From Pseudomonadota bacterium (GTDB taxonomy: Bacteria; Desulfobacterota; Desulfobulbia; Desulfobulbales; Desulfocapsaceae): DNA of 37,643 nucleotides. The notes under the pieces are model-generated. The model did not search any database, was not told where the DNA came from, and saw only the letters and a list, made by a program, of their open reading frames with translations. This document shows, one piece after another, positions 7,386-17,328 of the stretch (its first letter is position 1; each line of letters begins with the position of its first letter). The stretch spans positions 1 through 37,643 of the forward strand of contig JAHIUA010000059.1 in NCBI GenBank assembly GCA_018817385.1. The letters run 5' to 3'. The translations under genes were made by a program, and so were the position numbers.

Positions 7386-7589
7386 TCAGGTATTTAGTTT
7401 CGTGACACCCCACCCTGCCACCAATACTGCCGACCCCATCATCAGAAACACAATACAACACCCATTGTTACCTTGTGGCTTATTAGATCCCTTCTGCTTC
7501 TTGTCCTCATCAAAGAGAAGACACATCTCATTGACGCCATCGCCATCATCGTCGAACAAGTCCAATGGGTCTTTGTCAAAATCTTCCAT
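7386..7589 (-). CDS. Small acidic single-pass membrane protein
   Basis: A 67-residue protein starting 7 bp after the Res stop codon. The N-terminal half is strongly acidic and contains DDDGDGVNE, which resembles an EF-hand loop. The C-terminal part has one hydrophobic segment (about residues 44-62), beginning with GCC. No strong ribosome binding site is seen, so translation may be coupled to Res. Similar short DPLDLFDDDGDG-type proteins seem familiar to me from other genomes, but I cannot name the family. As the last gene of the restriction operon it may be an accessory or a passenger; its end converges with the protease gene 24 bp away. Confidence 0.6.
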   Translation of the reverse strand: MEDFDKDPLDLFDDDGDGVNEMCLLFDEDKKQKGSNKPQGNNGCCIVFLMMGSAVLVAGWGVTKLNT

Positions 7590-7595
7590 ATTTTC

Positions 7596-10574
7596 TTAGA
7601 TCTTATCCATCAGTGTTTCAAAGCTATCCGCTACGGTAAACTCCACGTCGGTACCCAGGGCTGCAAAGTGTTTCGTCCCGCACTTAATCTTCGCCTGCTC
7701 GGCAGGACGAAGCATATCAAACATGGTGCTGCCCTTTGACTCAACCACAAAATAGAGTCGTTCAGCACCGTCACAGTTAATCAGCACCGCCCAGTCAGGG
7801 TTATATCCACCCAGAGGGGTGTCGATTTTGAACCATCCTGGAAGCTTGGCATAAACCTTGACATCTTCACTGGCTTCAAAGGACTTGGCAAATCCTGCCT
7901 CTATGTCGGAATCATATACCACATAGTTAAAAACCGACTTCTTTGCTTCAAGCATGTTCTTGTGCAGGTAACCGGTCAGCTCCTCATTTTCAAACAGCTC
8001 CTGGGCGTAAAAATGGCTGGCGCCAATCTTCTGGTATTTGATCCCGTCAACAATCGCGTGGCGCATCTGATTCTTGATAGTTATTCCCACCTCATCAATA
8101 AATTTTTGAGGATTGTTTTTGAAACTCTGTAACTTGTCACACTTAACCAATATCTCCGCCAGGGTCTTTCTGGTCAAATTCGTTTCATTTTGTAGAAAGC
8201 TCAGAATATCCGGCAGCTTAAAGTCCTGTATGTCATAGACGTGCTGGCTTGTCTCTTTCTCATCCCCTTTAAGACCACCTTTGAGCACCTTCACCTTGTC
8301 TTTTTCGTAGATAAATTTGGTTTTACCAACAACCAAATTTTCCCTTATGTGTTCAGCACACCTCGTAACCAACTCACCTACGTCAAATTGCACCCGGAAG
8401 GTGGTCTTGTACTTCACTCGATCCCAAAGTTCTTTGAACTCTTCTCCCAGATAGACACCCTTGTTCAGGGTCACGATCTCTTTTTTACTTGCATCCTTGA
8501 TATTCAGACCACTGGTCACCTTTTTCAGCCTAGCTAAAATCATACCGGCATGTTCTGCCATTTCAGGCGGCAGACTCACCTGGTCTTCTTTCAGATCCTG
8601 CAGGAGACTGTTTTGTACCTTGCCGTTCTTGTCGATGTACTTCTTATCAAGCAAATGCTGCCAGATTTCTTCAGAACCCTCTGTCCCCAGCACTGTTTTT
8701 TTATTGTCTTCACCTTCTACCGGGATATTGGCAAAGAGATGATCATCCACCACACCAAACCGAATCCCCTCATCCTCTTCGATTTCTTTCTGCAGCTGGC
8801 TAACAAAATCCTCATAGGATTCATTGGCCATAACGGTGAGCGTGTTCACATCGAAACCATAGACCCGCTCCCCTTCCTGATTCACGGCAATCCTTAAGCC
8901 CCGGCCTATCTCCTGCCGTTTTTTCATCACCGAACCGGTCTCATTCAGGGTGCAGATCTGGAAGACATTGGGGCTGTCCCACCCTTCCCGCAGTGCAGAG
9001 TGGGAAAAGATAAACTTCAGTTCAGAATCGAAGCTAAGGAGCTTTTCCTTATCCTGCATGATCAGCTTATAAGCACTGCCATCGGCTACTGCTGTACCGC
9101 CACCCTGTGATTCCTTAAAGCGGCCCTCACCCTTGGCGTCTTTCTTTTTGTCCTTGGCAAAATAACCATCATGTACCTCCTCGGCCGGAGTGGCCCCCTC
9201 CACCTTATCAAAAAGGGTGTTGTACTTTGGGCTCTTGACCAACTTCTGGTACTCTTCCTCAAAGATCAGAGCGTACTTGCCCTTTCCGGGGTTGCCGTCT
9301 TCATCGTAAGCACGGTAATTGGCCACTTTGTCGATGAAAAAGAGACTGAGTACCTTAATCCCTTTCGGGGTCATAACCAGTTCCTTTTTCAGGTGTTCTT
9401 CAATGGTTTTACGTATTTGTAAGCGTTTGAAATCCTCATCGTTAACTCCACCTATTGCTTCACCCAGGCGGACAAACTCCTCCTTACTGGTAAAATCGAT
9501 AAATTCACTGCCAGGCTCACAGAATATCTCGTTTATGATATACCCCTCATACACAGAACGACCATTACTGAGCTCATGCAGATCATCCCCACAGCGCACC
9601 CATTTTTTCACCCGCTTTGTCTTACCGGCCTGTGTCTTGTCAAATTCGATATGGGCCTGGATGGGGCTCTTTCTGTTATCCACTTTGAGGAGCTTGATAT
9701 AGGGCTTGTTGTGCCCATCTTTAACTTGGATGGAAGCCACCTCGATCTGCTTGACCAACTTCTGCTCATAGGCGTCAATGGAATCAAGCTTGTACATCAA
9801 GTTATATTTTTCTTTATGGGTGGCCGAATAACGCAAGGTGCAGAGAGGGTTTAAGGATTTGATCGCCTCTTTTGATTTCGGTGTGCTATCCACACTCTGG
9901 GGTTCATCAATGATGACAATAGGATTAGTGGCCTGGATAAACTCAATAGGTTTACTGCCACTCATCCGGTCATTGGGACGGTGGATGATATTGACCTGGG
10001 TCTCTTTGGATGGATCATCAAAACTTTTACGAAAGGCATCAATATTTATCACCATGATCTGGATACAATCGTTGGTGGCAAAGTTACGCACCTCACCCAA
10101 CTTCTGGGAGTCATAGACAAAGTAGTCATACTGAACATTATCGTACAGGCCCTTGAAATGCTGGTCGGTGATCTGCAGCGACTTGTACACCCCCTCCTTG
10201 ATGGCAAGGGAAGGCACCACAATAATGAACTTTGTAAAGCCATATTTTTTGTTCAGCTCAAAGATAGTGCGCAGATAGACATAGGTCTTGCCTGTGCCGG
10301 TCTCCATCTCAATGGTGAAATCCTTTGAGCCCAGCTGCTTTACCTGTTTGAGGCCACTGTTGAGCTGAATATCCCGCACATTCTCCAGCAACTCATCGTC
10401 CAGCCGTTCCAGCTTATTCCCGACACCAAGACCACTGTCAAACATCTGCATCTGGGGGCTGGTTGTCGGCACGGAGAAATTGGTCTGCCGTACCTCCTGC
10501 CCTTCAAAGATCCTGGTGATGGCTTGGATCGCATCCTGCTGATAGTCAAGATCGGGATTGAATTTAATTTCCAT
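7596..10574 (-). CDS. res: Type III restriction enzyme Res subunit
   Basis: A 992-residue SF2 helicase-nuclease. Walker A is METGTGKT near residue 90, the DEAD-box variant is DEPQ near 224, and motif VI reads EIGRGLR. The C-terminal nuclease carries PDWAV and then VVESKG, the PD...ExK pattern of Res subunits. With Mod it should form the Mod2Res complex that translocates on DNA and cuts beside two inversely oriented sites. The ATG has a good GAGGGAG site that overlaps the Mod stop codon, 12 bp upstream. Length and all core motifs look intact, so the enzyme is probably active. Confidence 0.93.
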   Translation of the reverse strand: MEIKFNPDLDYQQDAIQAITRIFEGQEVRQTNFSVPTTSPQMQMFDSGLGVGNKLERLDDELLENVRDIQLNSGLKQVKQLGSKDFTIEMETGTGKTYVYLRTIFELNKKYGFTKFIIVVPSLAIKEGVYKSLQITDQHFKGLYDNVQYDYFVYDSQKLGEVRNFATNDCIQIMVINIDAFRKSFDDPSKETQVNIIHRPNDRMSGSKPIEFIQATNPIVIIDEPQSVDSTPKSKEAIKSLNPLCTLRYSATHKEKYNLMYKLDSIDAYEQKLVKQIEVASIQVKDGHNKPYIKLLKVDNRKSPIQAHIEFDKTQAGKTKRVKKWVRCGDDLHELSNGRSVYEGYIINEIFCEPGSEFIDFTSKEEFVRLGEAIGGVNDEDFKRLQIRKTIEEHLKKELVMTPKGIKVLSLFFIDKVANYRAYDEDGNPGKGKYALIFEEEYQKLVKSPKYNTLFDKVEGATPAEEVHDGYFAKDKKKDAKGEGRFKESQGGGTAVADGSAYKLIMQDKEKLLSFDSELKFIFSHSALREGWDSPNVFQICTLNETGSVMKKRQEIGRGLRIAVNQEGERVYGFDVNTLTVMANESYEDFVSQLQKEIEEDEGIRFGVVDDHLFANIPVEGEDNKKTVLGTEGSEEIWQHLLDKKYIDKNGKVQNSLLQDLKEDQVSLPPEMAEHAGMILARLKKVTSGLNIKDASKKEIVTLNKGVYLGEEFKELWDRVKYKTTFRVQFDVGELVTRCAEHIRENLVVGKTKFIYEKDKVKVLKGGLKGDEKETSQHVYDIQDFKLPDILSFLQNETNLTRKTLAEILVKCDKLQSFKNNPQKFIDEVGITIKNQMRHAIVDGIKYQKIGASHFYAQELFENEELTGYLHKNMLEAKKSVFNYVVYDSDIEAGFAKSFEASEDVKVYAKLPGWFKIDTPLGGYNPDWAVLINCDGAERLYFVVESKGSTMFDMLRPAEQAKIKCGTKHFAALGTDVEFTVADSFETLMDKI

Positions 10575-10585
10575 GGATTCTCCCT

Positions 10586-12487
10586 CTACAGACTTTTCAC
10601 ATCTTCAATATCGTAACGCTTCAGGATCTGAATGGCATTGGTCTTAACCACATCATCCTTGAAACCACTGTCCTTGAAAACAACCCGCATTATCTCCGGT
10701 TCCAGTTCGTCTTTCAACTTGCCGATACCTTCTACCACATCCAAGGTAATATCAGAATCAAGACAGATCACCAGGGCACCGAAACCGATGGAGTAGACGG
10801 TTTTTTTACCAATGGTTCGTTCTTCTATGGGTAGGGTGAGGTCGAGGCCGTATTTGAGAAGTAATTCATAGAGGACATCTTCTTCTGTGCGGTCTTCTTT
10901 GATGTTATGGACAGCGTCGAACAGGGATTGGTTAAGGTTGTCAAAATCCGCATCCCAGGCCTTGATGTTAGAAGAGTCGAGTTTAAAGACCTTGAAACCG
11001 ATATCGAGATTTTCTATGCCTTCTTTGTCTTTGTTTTCTTCGAGGATCTTTTCTCCTGCTCTGCGAATGCGTTCTTTTCCTATGTCGGCTATATTCTTGT
11101 AATCAGCTTTAAATGCTTCAGTTTTTATTCCGCATGGCTCAGGAAGTTGAATCATAATATATTTCTGATTGCCGTTAGGTATGTCTTCTACATTATGATG
11201 TATTGTTGCGTGAGCAGTGGTTGCAGAACCTGCAAAAAAATCTAAAACAATCTCATTTGACCGATTTCCAATATTTAATAATTGTCTGATTAAACTTACT
11301 GGCTTTGGGTTATCAAATATAGCACCATGTCGTTTACCAAAAATCTGTCTCAAATTATCTCTTCCTGTGGATGTACCACCAACTGTTTTATACGCTAATA
11401 GAGATCTTGGAACGAGCCCTCCTTTCATTTCTGATAAAAATTTTTTTAACCTAGGTTCTTTATAGGTATTGTTGTTTCCCCACCAAAGTCTATCTTCCTT
11501 TACATGCTTTTCATAAGATGCTCTTTCATAAGCCCAAGATTTTTCAATGGGCCATATCTCTTCACCTGATTTAGGGTGGATTATCGCGTAATTTAAATTT
11601 GGTCGCTCTGATGGCTTCTTAGGGCCGTGGTAGGAGCAGTCCATCCATTTACCACGAGAATCTTTGTCAGGGTTCTTGTATCGAGCAAGAGCTTCTTCAG
11701 TATAAGGCAGCCTTGAGATGGAATCACTAATCCAATTAATATTTTTTGCATAACAAAAAACATATTCATGAACATTACTTACACCAGCAATATTGTTGCT
11801 AGTAGTATACTTTTTCTCCCACACGAATTGACATATGAAACTATCTTCTCCAAAAATTTCATCACTAATTTTTTGCAAATTACCAGCTTCATTTTCATCA
11901 ATAGATATAAATATAACCCCATCATCCCTTAGCAGGTTCCTTGCCAATTTTAAACGAGGATACATCATGCTAAGCCAATTAGTATGGTAACGTCCTGATT
12001 GCTCAGTGTTAGACGAGAACTTGTATCCCTCGTCATCTTTTTGTCCTGTATATGCCAAGTATGTATCCATGTTTTCTCTATAATTATCAGGATAAATAAA
12101 CTCCTTACCTGTATTATACGGTGGATCGATATAAATCATCTTCACCTTTTTATGATAAGTTTTCTGAAGCAGCTTCAAGACTTCTAGGTTATCCCCTTCG
12201 ATAAATAGATTCTGCGTGGTATCCCAATTTTTGCTCTCTTCCTTACAAGGTCTCAACGTGCCAGTGGATTGTGTTTGAGCCATGCGCCTGGCCTGGGACT
12301 TACCGTGCCAGGTAAAGTTATACCGTTCTTCCCGGTCCTCAGCGTATTCCCCAAGAGTCTCTTTCAACTTGGTAAAGTCAACCTTCTCTTCGCTGAAAAT
12401 CTCCGGGAATATAGTTTTGAGCTTTTCAATATTATCGGCCACAATATCCTTGCTGCTACCATCGGTTTTGGGATCAAGTTTTTCCAT
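10586..12487 (-). CDS. mod: Type III adenine-specific DNA methyltransferase Mod subunit
   Basis: A 633-residue methyltransferase with catalytic DPPYNTGKE (about residue 120) preceding the SAM-binding DFFAGSATTAHA (about residue 420). That order is typical of the beta group of N6-adenine methyltransferases used in type III systems. The middle holds the target recognition region. The ATG at 12487 is chosen because AGGA lies 7 bp upstream; earlier in-frame ATGs extend further into the upstream gene. It overlaps the end of that gene by 14 bp. Mod alone would methylate one strand of the recognition site and is needed for cutting by Res. The recognition sequence cannot be read from the protein. Confidence 0.93.
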   Translation of the reverse strand: MEKLDPKTDGSSKDIVADNIEKLKTIFPEIFSEEKVDFTKLKETLGEYAEDREERYNFTWHGKSQARRMAQTQSTGTLRPCKEESKNWDTTQNLFIEGDNLEVLKLLQKTYHKKVKMIYIDPPYNTGKEFIYPDNYRENMDTYLAYTGQKDDEGYKFSSNTEQSGRYHTNWLSMMYPRLKLARNLLRDDGVIFISIDENEAGNLQKISDEIFGEDSFICQFVWEKKYTTSNNIAGVSNVHEYVFCYAKNINWISDSISRLPYTEEALARYKNPDKDSRGKWMDCSYHGPKKPSERPNLNYAIIHPKSGEEIWPIEKSWAYERASYEKHVKEDRLWWGNNNTYKEPRLKKFLSEMKGGLVPRSLLAYKTVGGTSTGRDNLRQIFGKRHGAIFDNPKPVSLIRQLLNIGNRSNEIVLDFFAGSATTAHATIHHNVEDIPNGNQKYIMIQLPEPCGIKTEAFKADYKNIADIGKERIRRAGEKILEENKDKEGIENLDIGFKVFKLDSSNIKAWDADFDNLNQSLFDAVHNIKEDRTEEDVLYELLLKYGLDLTLPIEERTIGKKTVYSIGFGALVICLDSDITLDVVEGIGKLKDELEPEIMRVVFKDSGFKDDVVKTNAIQILKRYDIEDVKSL

Positions 12488-13145
12488 TATTTTTTCCTGA
12501 TTCATTTTCAGTTGGTGTTGAGACAACTTCTACCTTAAATTTGTGCGAGCCAGTGGCAATATCTTGAATACTTTTGGATATTTTTGCCAGCTCACGTGCG
12601 GTTTTCGCCATTGGTGCTTCTGTTGATATGGTTCCCACAAAAGATTTGACATCTAAAGGACATTTAGTGGGGGGCATCTCCTTGTTGTTTTTCTTAAATC
12701 TGCATGTGGCAATTATGTCAGAATCACCTATGGCAGCCATTAAACCACCATATTGCCCCCAGTCAATTTTACGACTTTCACCTGGACCAAGAGCGGGGAT
12801 TCCGTTAATGAGTGGTCCTGTGGTCATTTTCTTTGCATTCTTCGCATCTGCTACTGTTAAACCAAATGCTTTTTCTGGAAGCGAATGGGAAAATTCAAAC
12901 CTTATATCGTAGGCTAAGCCTGCACCCACATTGCGGGCAACAAGTTGAAGAATTGTCGCATGCTCTGGATCATGTACAACTGTAAGGACAACACAAGGAT
13001 CAGAATGGGTCGCTAAAATACTTCTGGTAAGTCTTACATAAATAAATGTTAAAATTGCGAGAAGAAGTGTAGCAACAGCAGTTATTTCATTGCTCCAGTC
13101 TGTAGCTATTACAGTATTGACGATATCGACCATGGTTTCACACAT
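12474..13145 (-). CDS. Membrane-anchored protein of unknown function within restriction operon
   Basis: A 223-residue protein with one N-terminal membrane helix (about residues 20-42, ITAVATLLLAILTFIYV) and a mostly soluble remainder of about 170 residues, probably a beta-rich domain plus a charged helical end. I do not recognise a catalytic motif. It lies between DUF4391 and Mod, 12 bp after the former and overlapping the latter by 14 bp, so it is firmly inside the operon rather than an insertion. A membrane-tethered partner is unusual for a type III system and may link the complex to the envelope or act as a separate effector. The ribosome binding site is weak (AGG). Confidence 0.8.
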   Translation of the reverse strand: MCETMVDIVNTVIATDWSNEITAVATLLLAILTFIYVRLTRSILATHSDPCVVLTVVHDPEHATILQLVARNVGAGLAYDIRFEFSHSLPEKAFGLTVADAKNAKKMTTGPLINGIPALGPGESRKIDWGQYGGLMAAIGDSDIIATCRFKKNNKEMPPTKCPLDVKSFVGTISTEAPMAKTARELAKISKSIQDIATGSHKFKVEVVSTPTENESGKNNGKT

Positions 13146-13157
13146 AACAACCTAATA

Positions 13158-13910
13158 TTATAATTTTAATTTCTGTGCTTCTGTCTGCTCAGTAAGCCTC
13201 TTGATCTGCATATTCAGCTCAACCTTCCTACTAAACTGGCTTTCCTTCTTGAGCGCTACTCGTAACTCCACCTGTTTCTGCTGAAGCACATTGATGATCT
13301 CCAGAATCTCCGCCCTGCCCCCATGCTTAGGATTGCTGGCCACGGCAGTAAAAACACCACTAAACTCAGCACAATTCAACCCAACAATCCGTTCAGTCAG
13401 GTCACTGTAAAACTCAAAAAAATTGTTATAGGAAAAACTGGTTATGGTGAGGCTGTCCAAAAAATCTTTTTCGTGATCAGCAGGCGATTCAAGATCAAGC
13501 CAAGGGGTATCCTGAAACTCCTCCACCATTATCTTTTCACGATCAGCCCGGTTAACTCGCTTTGCAGCCACATTCAGGGCCACGGCTGATTCATGGGCAA
13601 AGACCACTAGCAAAGGGTAAGGGATGGCTCGCTGGATGATCTGGGCAATCCGTTTGTAACGCTGCGGCTCCTTGAGGTTCACCTGGATAACAGCAATCTC
13701 ATCATACTCCAGTTCCTCATCCGCATAACGGGCAATATTGATGGTGTCCGGCTTTAAGGTGTACTTCCATTCAATGTCTTCAATATCCTGGGTAAAGGCT
13801 TTTTTGTCAGTGGCGTTTAATTGGGCATTCTCGTAGAAGAGTTTTTTAAAAATCTTCTTCCCAAGATAGCAAGAATCGGGGATGGCCAGTTTTTCATACA
13901 GATCTATCAT
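13158..13910 (-). CDS. DUF4391-family protein
   Basis: A 250-residue protein matching the DUF4391 family by overall sequence pattern (a match from memory): an N-terminal helical part, an EIAVIQVNLKEP segment, a central strand-rich part with PYPLLVVFAHES, and a C-terminal coiled coil of about 45 residues rich in Gln, Lys and Glu. The family has no assigned activity that I know of but is repeatedly found beside SNF2 helicases and type III Mod/Res genes. Its ATG overlaps the helicase stop (ATGA), so the two are translationally coupled and probably work as a pair. The coiled coil suggests it dimerises or docks on another subunit. Confidence 0.85.
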   Translation of the reverse strand: MIDLYEKLAIPDSCYLGKKIFKKLFYENAQLNATDKKAFTQDIEDIEWKYTLKPDTINIARYADEELEYDEIAVIQVNLKEPQRYKRIAQIIQRAIPYPLLVVFAHESAVALNVAAKRVNRADREKIMVEEFQDTPWLDLESPADHEKDFLDSLTITSFSYNNFFEFYSDLTERIVGLNCAEFSGVFTAVASNPKHGGRAEILEIINVLQQKQVELRVALKKESQFSRKVELNMQIKRLTEQTEAQKLKL

Positions 13911-16900
13911 CGGTTGGCCTGATTAATAATGAGGTAACTGATAACCTCAAAATCCTCTATCCCCTGGAAAGTCTCTTTGGAGAGCACCGTACCGCCCCGA
14001 CTAAACAGGCTCTCAACTCCTTTTTCTTCTTCTTTGCCAACTATTGAACGGATCGCGACTTCCAGCATGGCACGGTATTTATCCATGTTTTTTGTGTTGC
14101 TGGTTTCCGCATTAAAAAGGTCAAGCCCATTCTGGTCTGGTGTCGCTTGCCAGACACACTGTTTTTTGAGTACATCGAGAATCTTCTTGGCATGGATGAA
14201 ATTATACTTAACTGTGTTATCCTCACTCACATAAATCAGGTAGTAAGGTTCAAGGGAATAGGCACTGTCTGCAGCCTGCTTGGAGTTGATATTTTTCAGA
14301 CAAAAAATAACCCCTGGTTCAATTTCAGAATTAGGGATATTGCTGTCCAGGGCTGTTACTGCGTAAACCGCAGGAGGAGCCTGAGTAAGATCTTCCATAT
14401 TCTCTTTCATGTATTCGGAAAGATCCATCCGGAAATCATTCAGGGTAAGGTCAGTGATGGAAATACTACCTGAAATATCCTCCAGATCCACCACATTATC
14501 CTGCAACTCTTTAAGCTGTTTCCGGCGGTATTCCAAATCGTTCATCTGCGTCTTTTCGTCCTGGTCAATGACGTTTTCTTCACCGGTTGCTGAAATATCA
14601 AGCAACACCATACGACCACTGACACGGGCTTCAAGATTGATATATTCATCCAGCTCCATATTGGGCCAGAAATTCACCAGCTGGATCTTCTTATTCAGCG
14701 AGCCAAGGCGATCAATACGACCAAAACGTTGGATAATCCGTACAGGGTTCCAATGAATATCGTAGTTGATGAGGTAATCGCAGTCCTGAAGGTTTTGTCC
14801 TTCTGAAATACAGTCGGTTGCTATGAGGATATCTATTTCATCTGTCAGGGTATCGTCTATCTTGTCCCGTTCTTTGGAAATTGGAGAAAAAGAAGTGATA
14901 ATGGAGTTCAGATCTTTCTGAATTCCAGGAAGGGTAGTTTTATTGCTTCCTGTCCCAACAACCTGAGCGGAATAGAGTTTATGCTGCGTCTTTGCCCATC
15001 CAGCCACATTCTCATACAGATAGCTCGCTGTATCGGCAAAAGCCGTGAAGATGATGATTTTCCTGTTTCCGTCATTGAGCAGATTATCGCATTTATGGTT
15101 GATAATCTCTTTGAGACGGTGGAGTTTTGCATCTCTGTCGGCTGTGATTACCTTGGCTTCATTTAATAACTCTGCCAATTTCATGCGATCATCTTCCAGA
15201 TCCTGTTTCCAGCGAACCTGGTCAATATCCTTGAGTAGAACTTTGATCTTTTTACCAATTAGAAAGGCTTCCAGTTCGGGGGTATCTATCTCGATATCTT
15301 CAATATTGATACCTTGGGCAGCATTATCATCATGGGCTTCGATTCTTTCCAGAAGATTATTCACCATGCCGAGCAGTTTCCCCAGGGTGAGGGAAAAAGA
15401 GTTGATGGAACTCTCCATACGTTTGAGCAGATTTACCCGCATAAGATGGATAAGACTTTGCTCACGATCCACCTGTTTGAATACTGAACCACTGTTAACG
15501 GTTACATCATATTTGCGGCTATACTCTTCACGTTTCTCCATCTTCACGTATTTAAGTGGAGAATAGGCACTGAGATTGAGCCGTCTGATAGTCTTGTTGA
15601 TTTCTCTAAGAGCAGGGAAGGTGCCGTTGAGATCAATATCTTCCTTTATGTTGATTGGTTTTAATCGTTCCGGAAATTCACCTATCTCTGCAATGTCATA
15701 ATACTTTTCTATATGCTTGCGGGAACGAGCGATGGTAAGGGTATCGAGAAGTTGAAAGTAATCGAAGTTCATCAACTCCAGTAGGTTTTTCACCTTGCGT
15801 GATTCGTCGTCCAGCTTGAGCCACTGATTAAATCTGGTTTGAGCTTTCTTTAGAGTCTGTTCAATACTGGCTATGCCAAGATCTTCAAAAACATGATCAA
15901 CACCTTCTGTAATAAAGGCAACCTGGTTTTTCAGGTCATTCATCCTGTTGTTTACAGGGGTGGCAGAGAGCATCAGAACCTTCGTCTTCACACCTGCCCT
16001 GATGATCTCATCCATTAAACGAGAGTATCGGGTAATACCTTTTTTGCTGGAATTGTTATTACGGAAGTTGTGGGACTCATCTATCACGACAAGATCATAG
16101 TTCCCCCAATTCAGGGTCTCCAGGTTGACTTCACCTGACATGCCACGAACTCTTGTCATATCGGTATGGTTCAGGACATCAAAATTAAAACGGTCTGCAG
16201 CGAGAAGATTTCGCTTGTCGTTGACTGTATAAATCGTCCAGTTTTCACGAAGCTTTTTAGGTACGATAACAAGAACACGGTCATTACGAAGCTCGTAATA
16301 TTTTATAACAGCAAGAGCCTCGAATGTTTTACCAAGACCAACGCTATCAGCAATGATGCAGCCGTTGTGCTTCTCCAGCTTGTCTATGGAACCGAGAACA
16401 CCATCTTTTTGAAACTTGTAGAGCTTGTTCCAGACCAGTGTATCCTTAAAGCCAGTTTTGGTTTTTATGATCTGCTCTTCATCAAGTTCGCCCAGATATT
16501 CCTTGAAGATGTTAAACAGGGTGAGAAAATAGATGAATTTTGGCGAACGGTCCTTGATGATGGATTGCAGATGATCTAAAAGCTGTTCCTTTATATCGGA
16601 TACTGCATTTTTATTCTTCCAGATCGTATCAAACCACTCCAGCAACCCCATGGTGCTGTCACTGTCAGTGAGACACATATTCATAGCGTGACTGTCTGAC
16701 TTGGAATAGCCAAGGCCTGATGTAGTAAACGGAGAACTGCCTTGGATGGCGGTTGAACTACTCTTTTTTTGGATATGGAACAGATTCTGGTTCAGGGTGT
16801 GGGGTGTTGTGACTGCTCGTATTTCAGCTTTCTTTTCAAACCAGGCAGCACACTCCCTGGCGATGTTTGTCTGGATGAGTCTATTCTGAAAACGTCGTTC

Positions 16901-17131
16901 AAATTTATCACCACTGAGCCCCTGGAAGAGAGGCGAAAGCATATCTTCCGTTGCATTGGGAGGTTCAGAGAAAAGAAGGCGTACCCCTTCTACTTTTTTC
17001 AGCTCTTTTTGTAGGGCCTCAAAGCCGTAAATGGAGAATAGGCTGGATATGATGGACAATCTGGAGCCACTTTCAATATCCTCCTTGAGTTTATCTCCTA
17101 GTTTGCCTGTTTTTTTGTTGTCGAGCAACAT
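13907..17131 (-). CDS. SNF2-like helicase with degenerate PLD-like N-terminal domain
   Basis: The 1074-residue protein has an SF2/SNF2 engine: ADSVGLGKT (about residue 262), DESHNFRN (about 350), LSATPVNNR, and the C-terminal motif QRFGRIDRLGS (about 830). Residues 1-180 look like a phospholipase-D-type domain, with HIQKK followed by GSSPFTTSGLG in place of the usual HxK...GSxN. The pattern is incomplete, so nuclease activity is doubtful. Related SNF2/PLD proteins act as DNA translocases in anti-phage systems. It is the first gene of the minus-strand operon, with GGGGA 9 bp before the ATG. The 200-bp region upstream separates it from the HU gene and probably holds the operon promoter, though no clean -35/-10 pair was found. 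Confidence 0.88.
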   Translation of the reverse strand: MLLDNKKTGKLGDKLKEDIESGSRLSIISSLFSIYGFEALQKELKKVEGVRLLFSEPPNATEDMLSPLFQGLSGDKFERRFQNRLIQTNIARECAAWFEKKAEIRAVTTPHTLNQNLFHIQKKSSSTAIQGSSPFTTSGLGYSKSDSHAMNMCLTDSDSTMGLLEWFDTIWKNKNAVSDIKEQLLDHLQSIIKDRSPKFIYFLTLFNIFKEYLGELDEEQIIKTKTGFKDTLVWNKLYKFQKDGVLGSIDKLEKHNGCIIADSVGLGKTFEALAVIKYYELRNDRVLVIVPKKLRENWTIYTVNDKRNLLAADRFNFDVLNHTDMTRVRGMSGEVNLETLNWGNYDLVVIDESHNFRNNNSSKKGITRYSRLMDEIIRAGVKTKVLMLSATPVNNRMNDLKNQVAFITEGVDHVFEDLGIASIEQTLKKAQTRFNQWLKLDDESRKVKNLLELMNFDYFQLLDTLTIARSRKHIEKYYDIAEIGEFPERLKPINIKEDIDLNGTFPALREINKTIRRLNLSAYSPLKYVKMEKREEYSRKYDVTVNSGSVFKQVDREQSLIHLMRVNLLKRMESSINSFSLTLGKLLGMVNNLLERIEAHDDNAAQGINIEDIEIDTPELEAFLIGKKIKVLLKDIDQVRWKQDLEDDRMKLAELLNEAKVITADRDAKLHRLKEIINHKCDNLLNDGNRKIIIFTAFADTASYLYENVAGWAKTQHKLYSAQVVGTGSNKTTLPGIQKDLNSIITSFSPISKERDKIDDTLTDEIDILIATDCISEGQNLQDCDYLINYDIHWNPVRIIQRFGRIDRLGSLNKKIQLVNFWPNMELDEYINLEARVSGRMVLLDISATGEENVIDQDEKTQMNDLEYRRKQLKELQDNVVDLEDISGSISITDLTLNDFRMDLSEYMKENMEDLTQAPPAVYAVTALDSNIPNSEIEPGVIFCLKNINSKQAADSAYSLEPYYLIYVSEDNTVKYNFIHAKKILDVLKKQCVWQATPDQNGLDLFNAETSNTKNMDKYRAMLEVAIRSIVGKEEEKGVESLFSRGGTVLSKETFQGIEDFEVISYLIINQANR

Positions 17132-17328
17132 CGAGTTGTTTCCCCATATAGAGCAATAACATTAAATAGTTAATGATAGACAATAGCGCATTACTCGAAC
17201 AACTTTTCAGGTCTACTGTACAATATCGTTTTTAGCAAGTGTTCATAATTTATGAGTCCCCTCCAAATTGCTGAAAAAAAATGCACACTAATGTACCTCT
17301 AAGTGTCCCATAAAAAAATTCCAAATCA

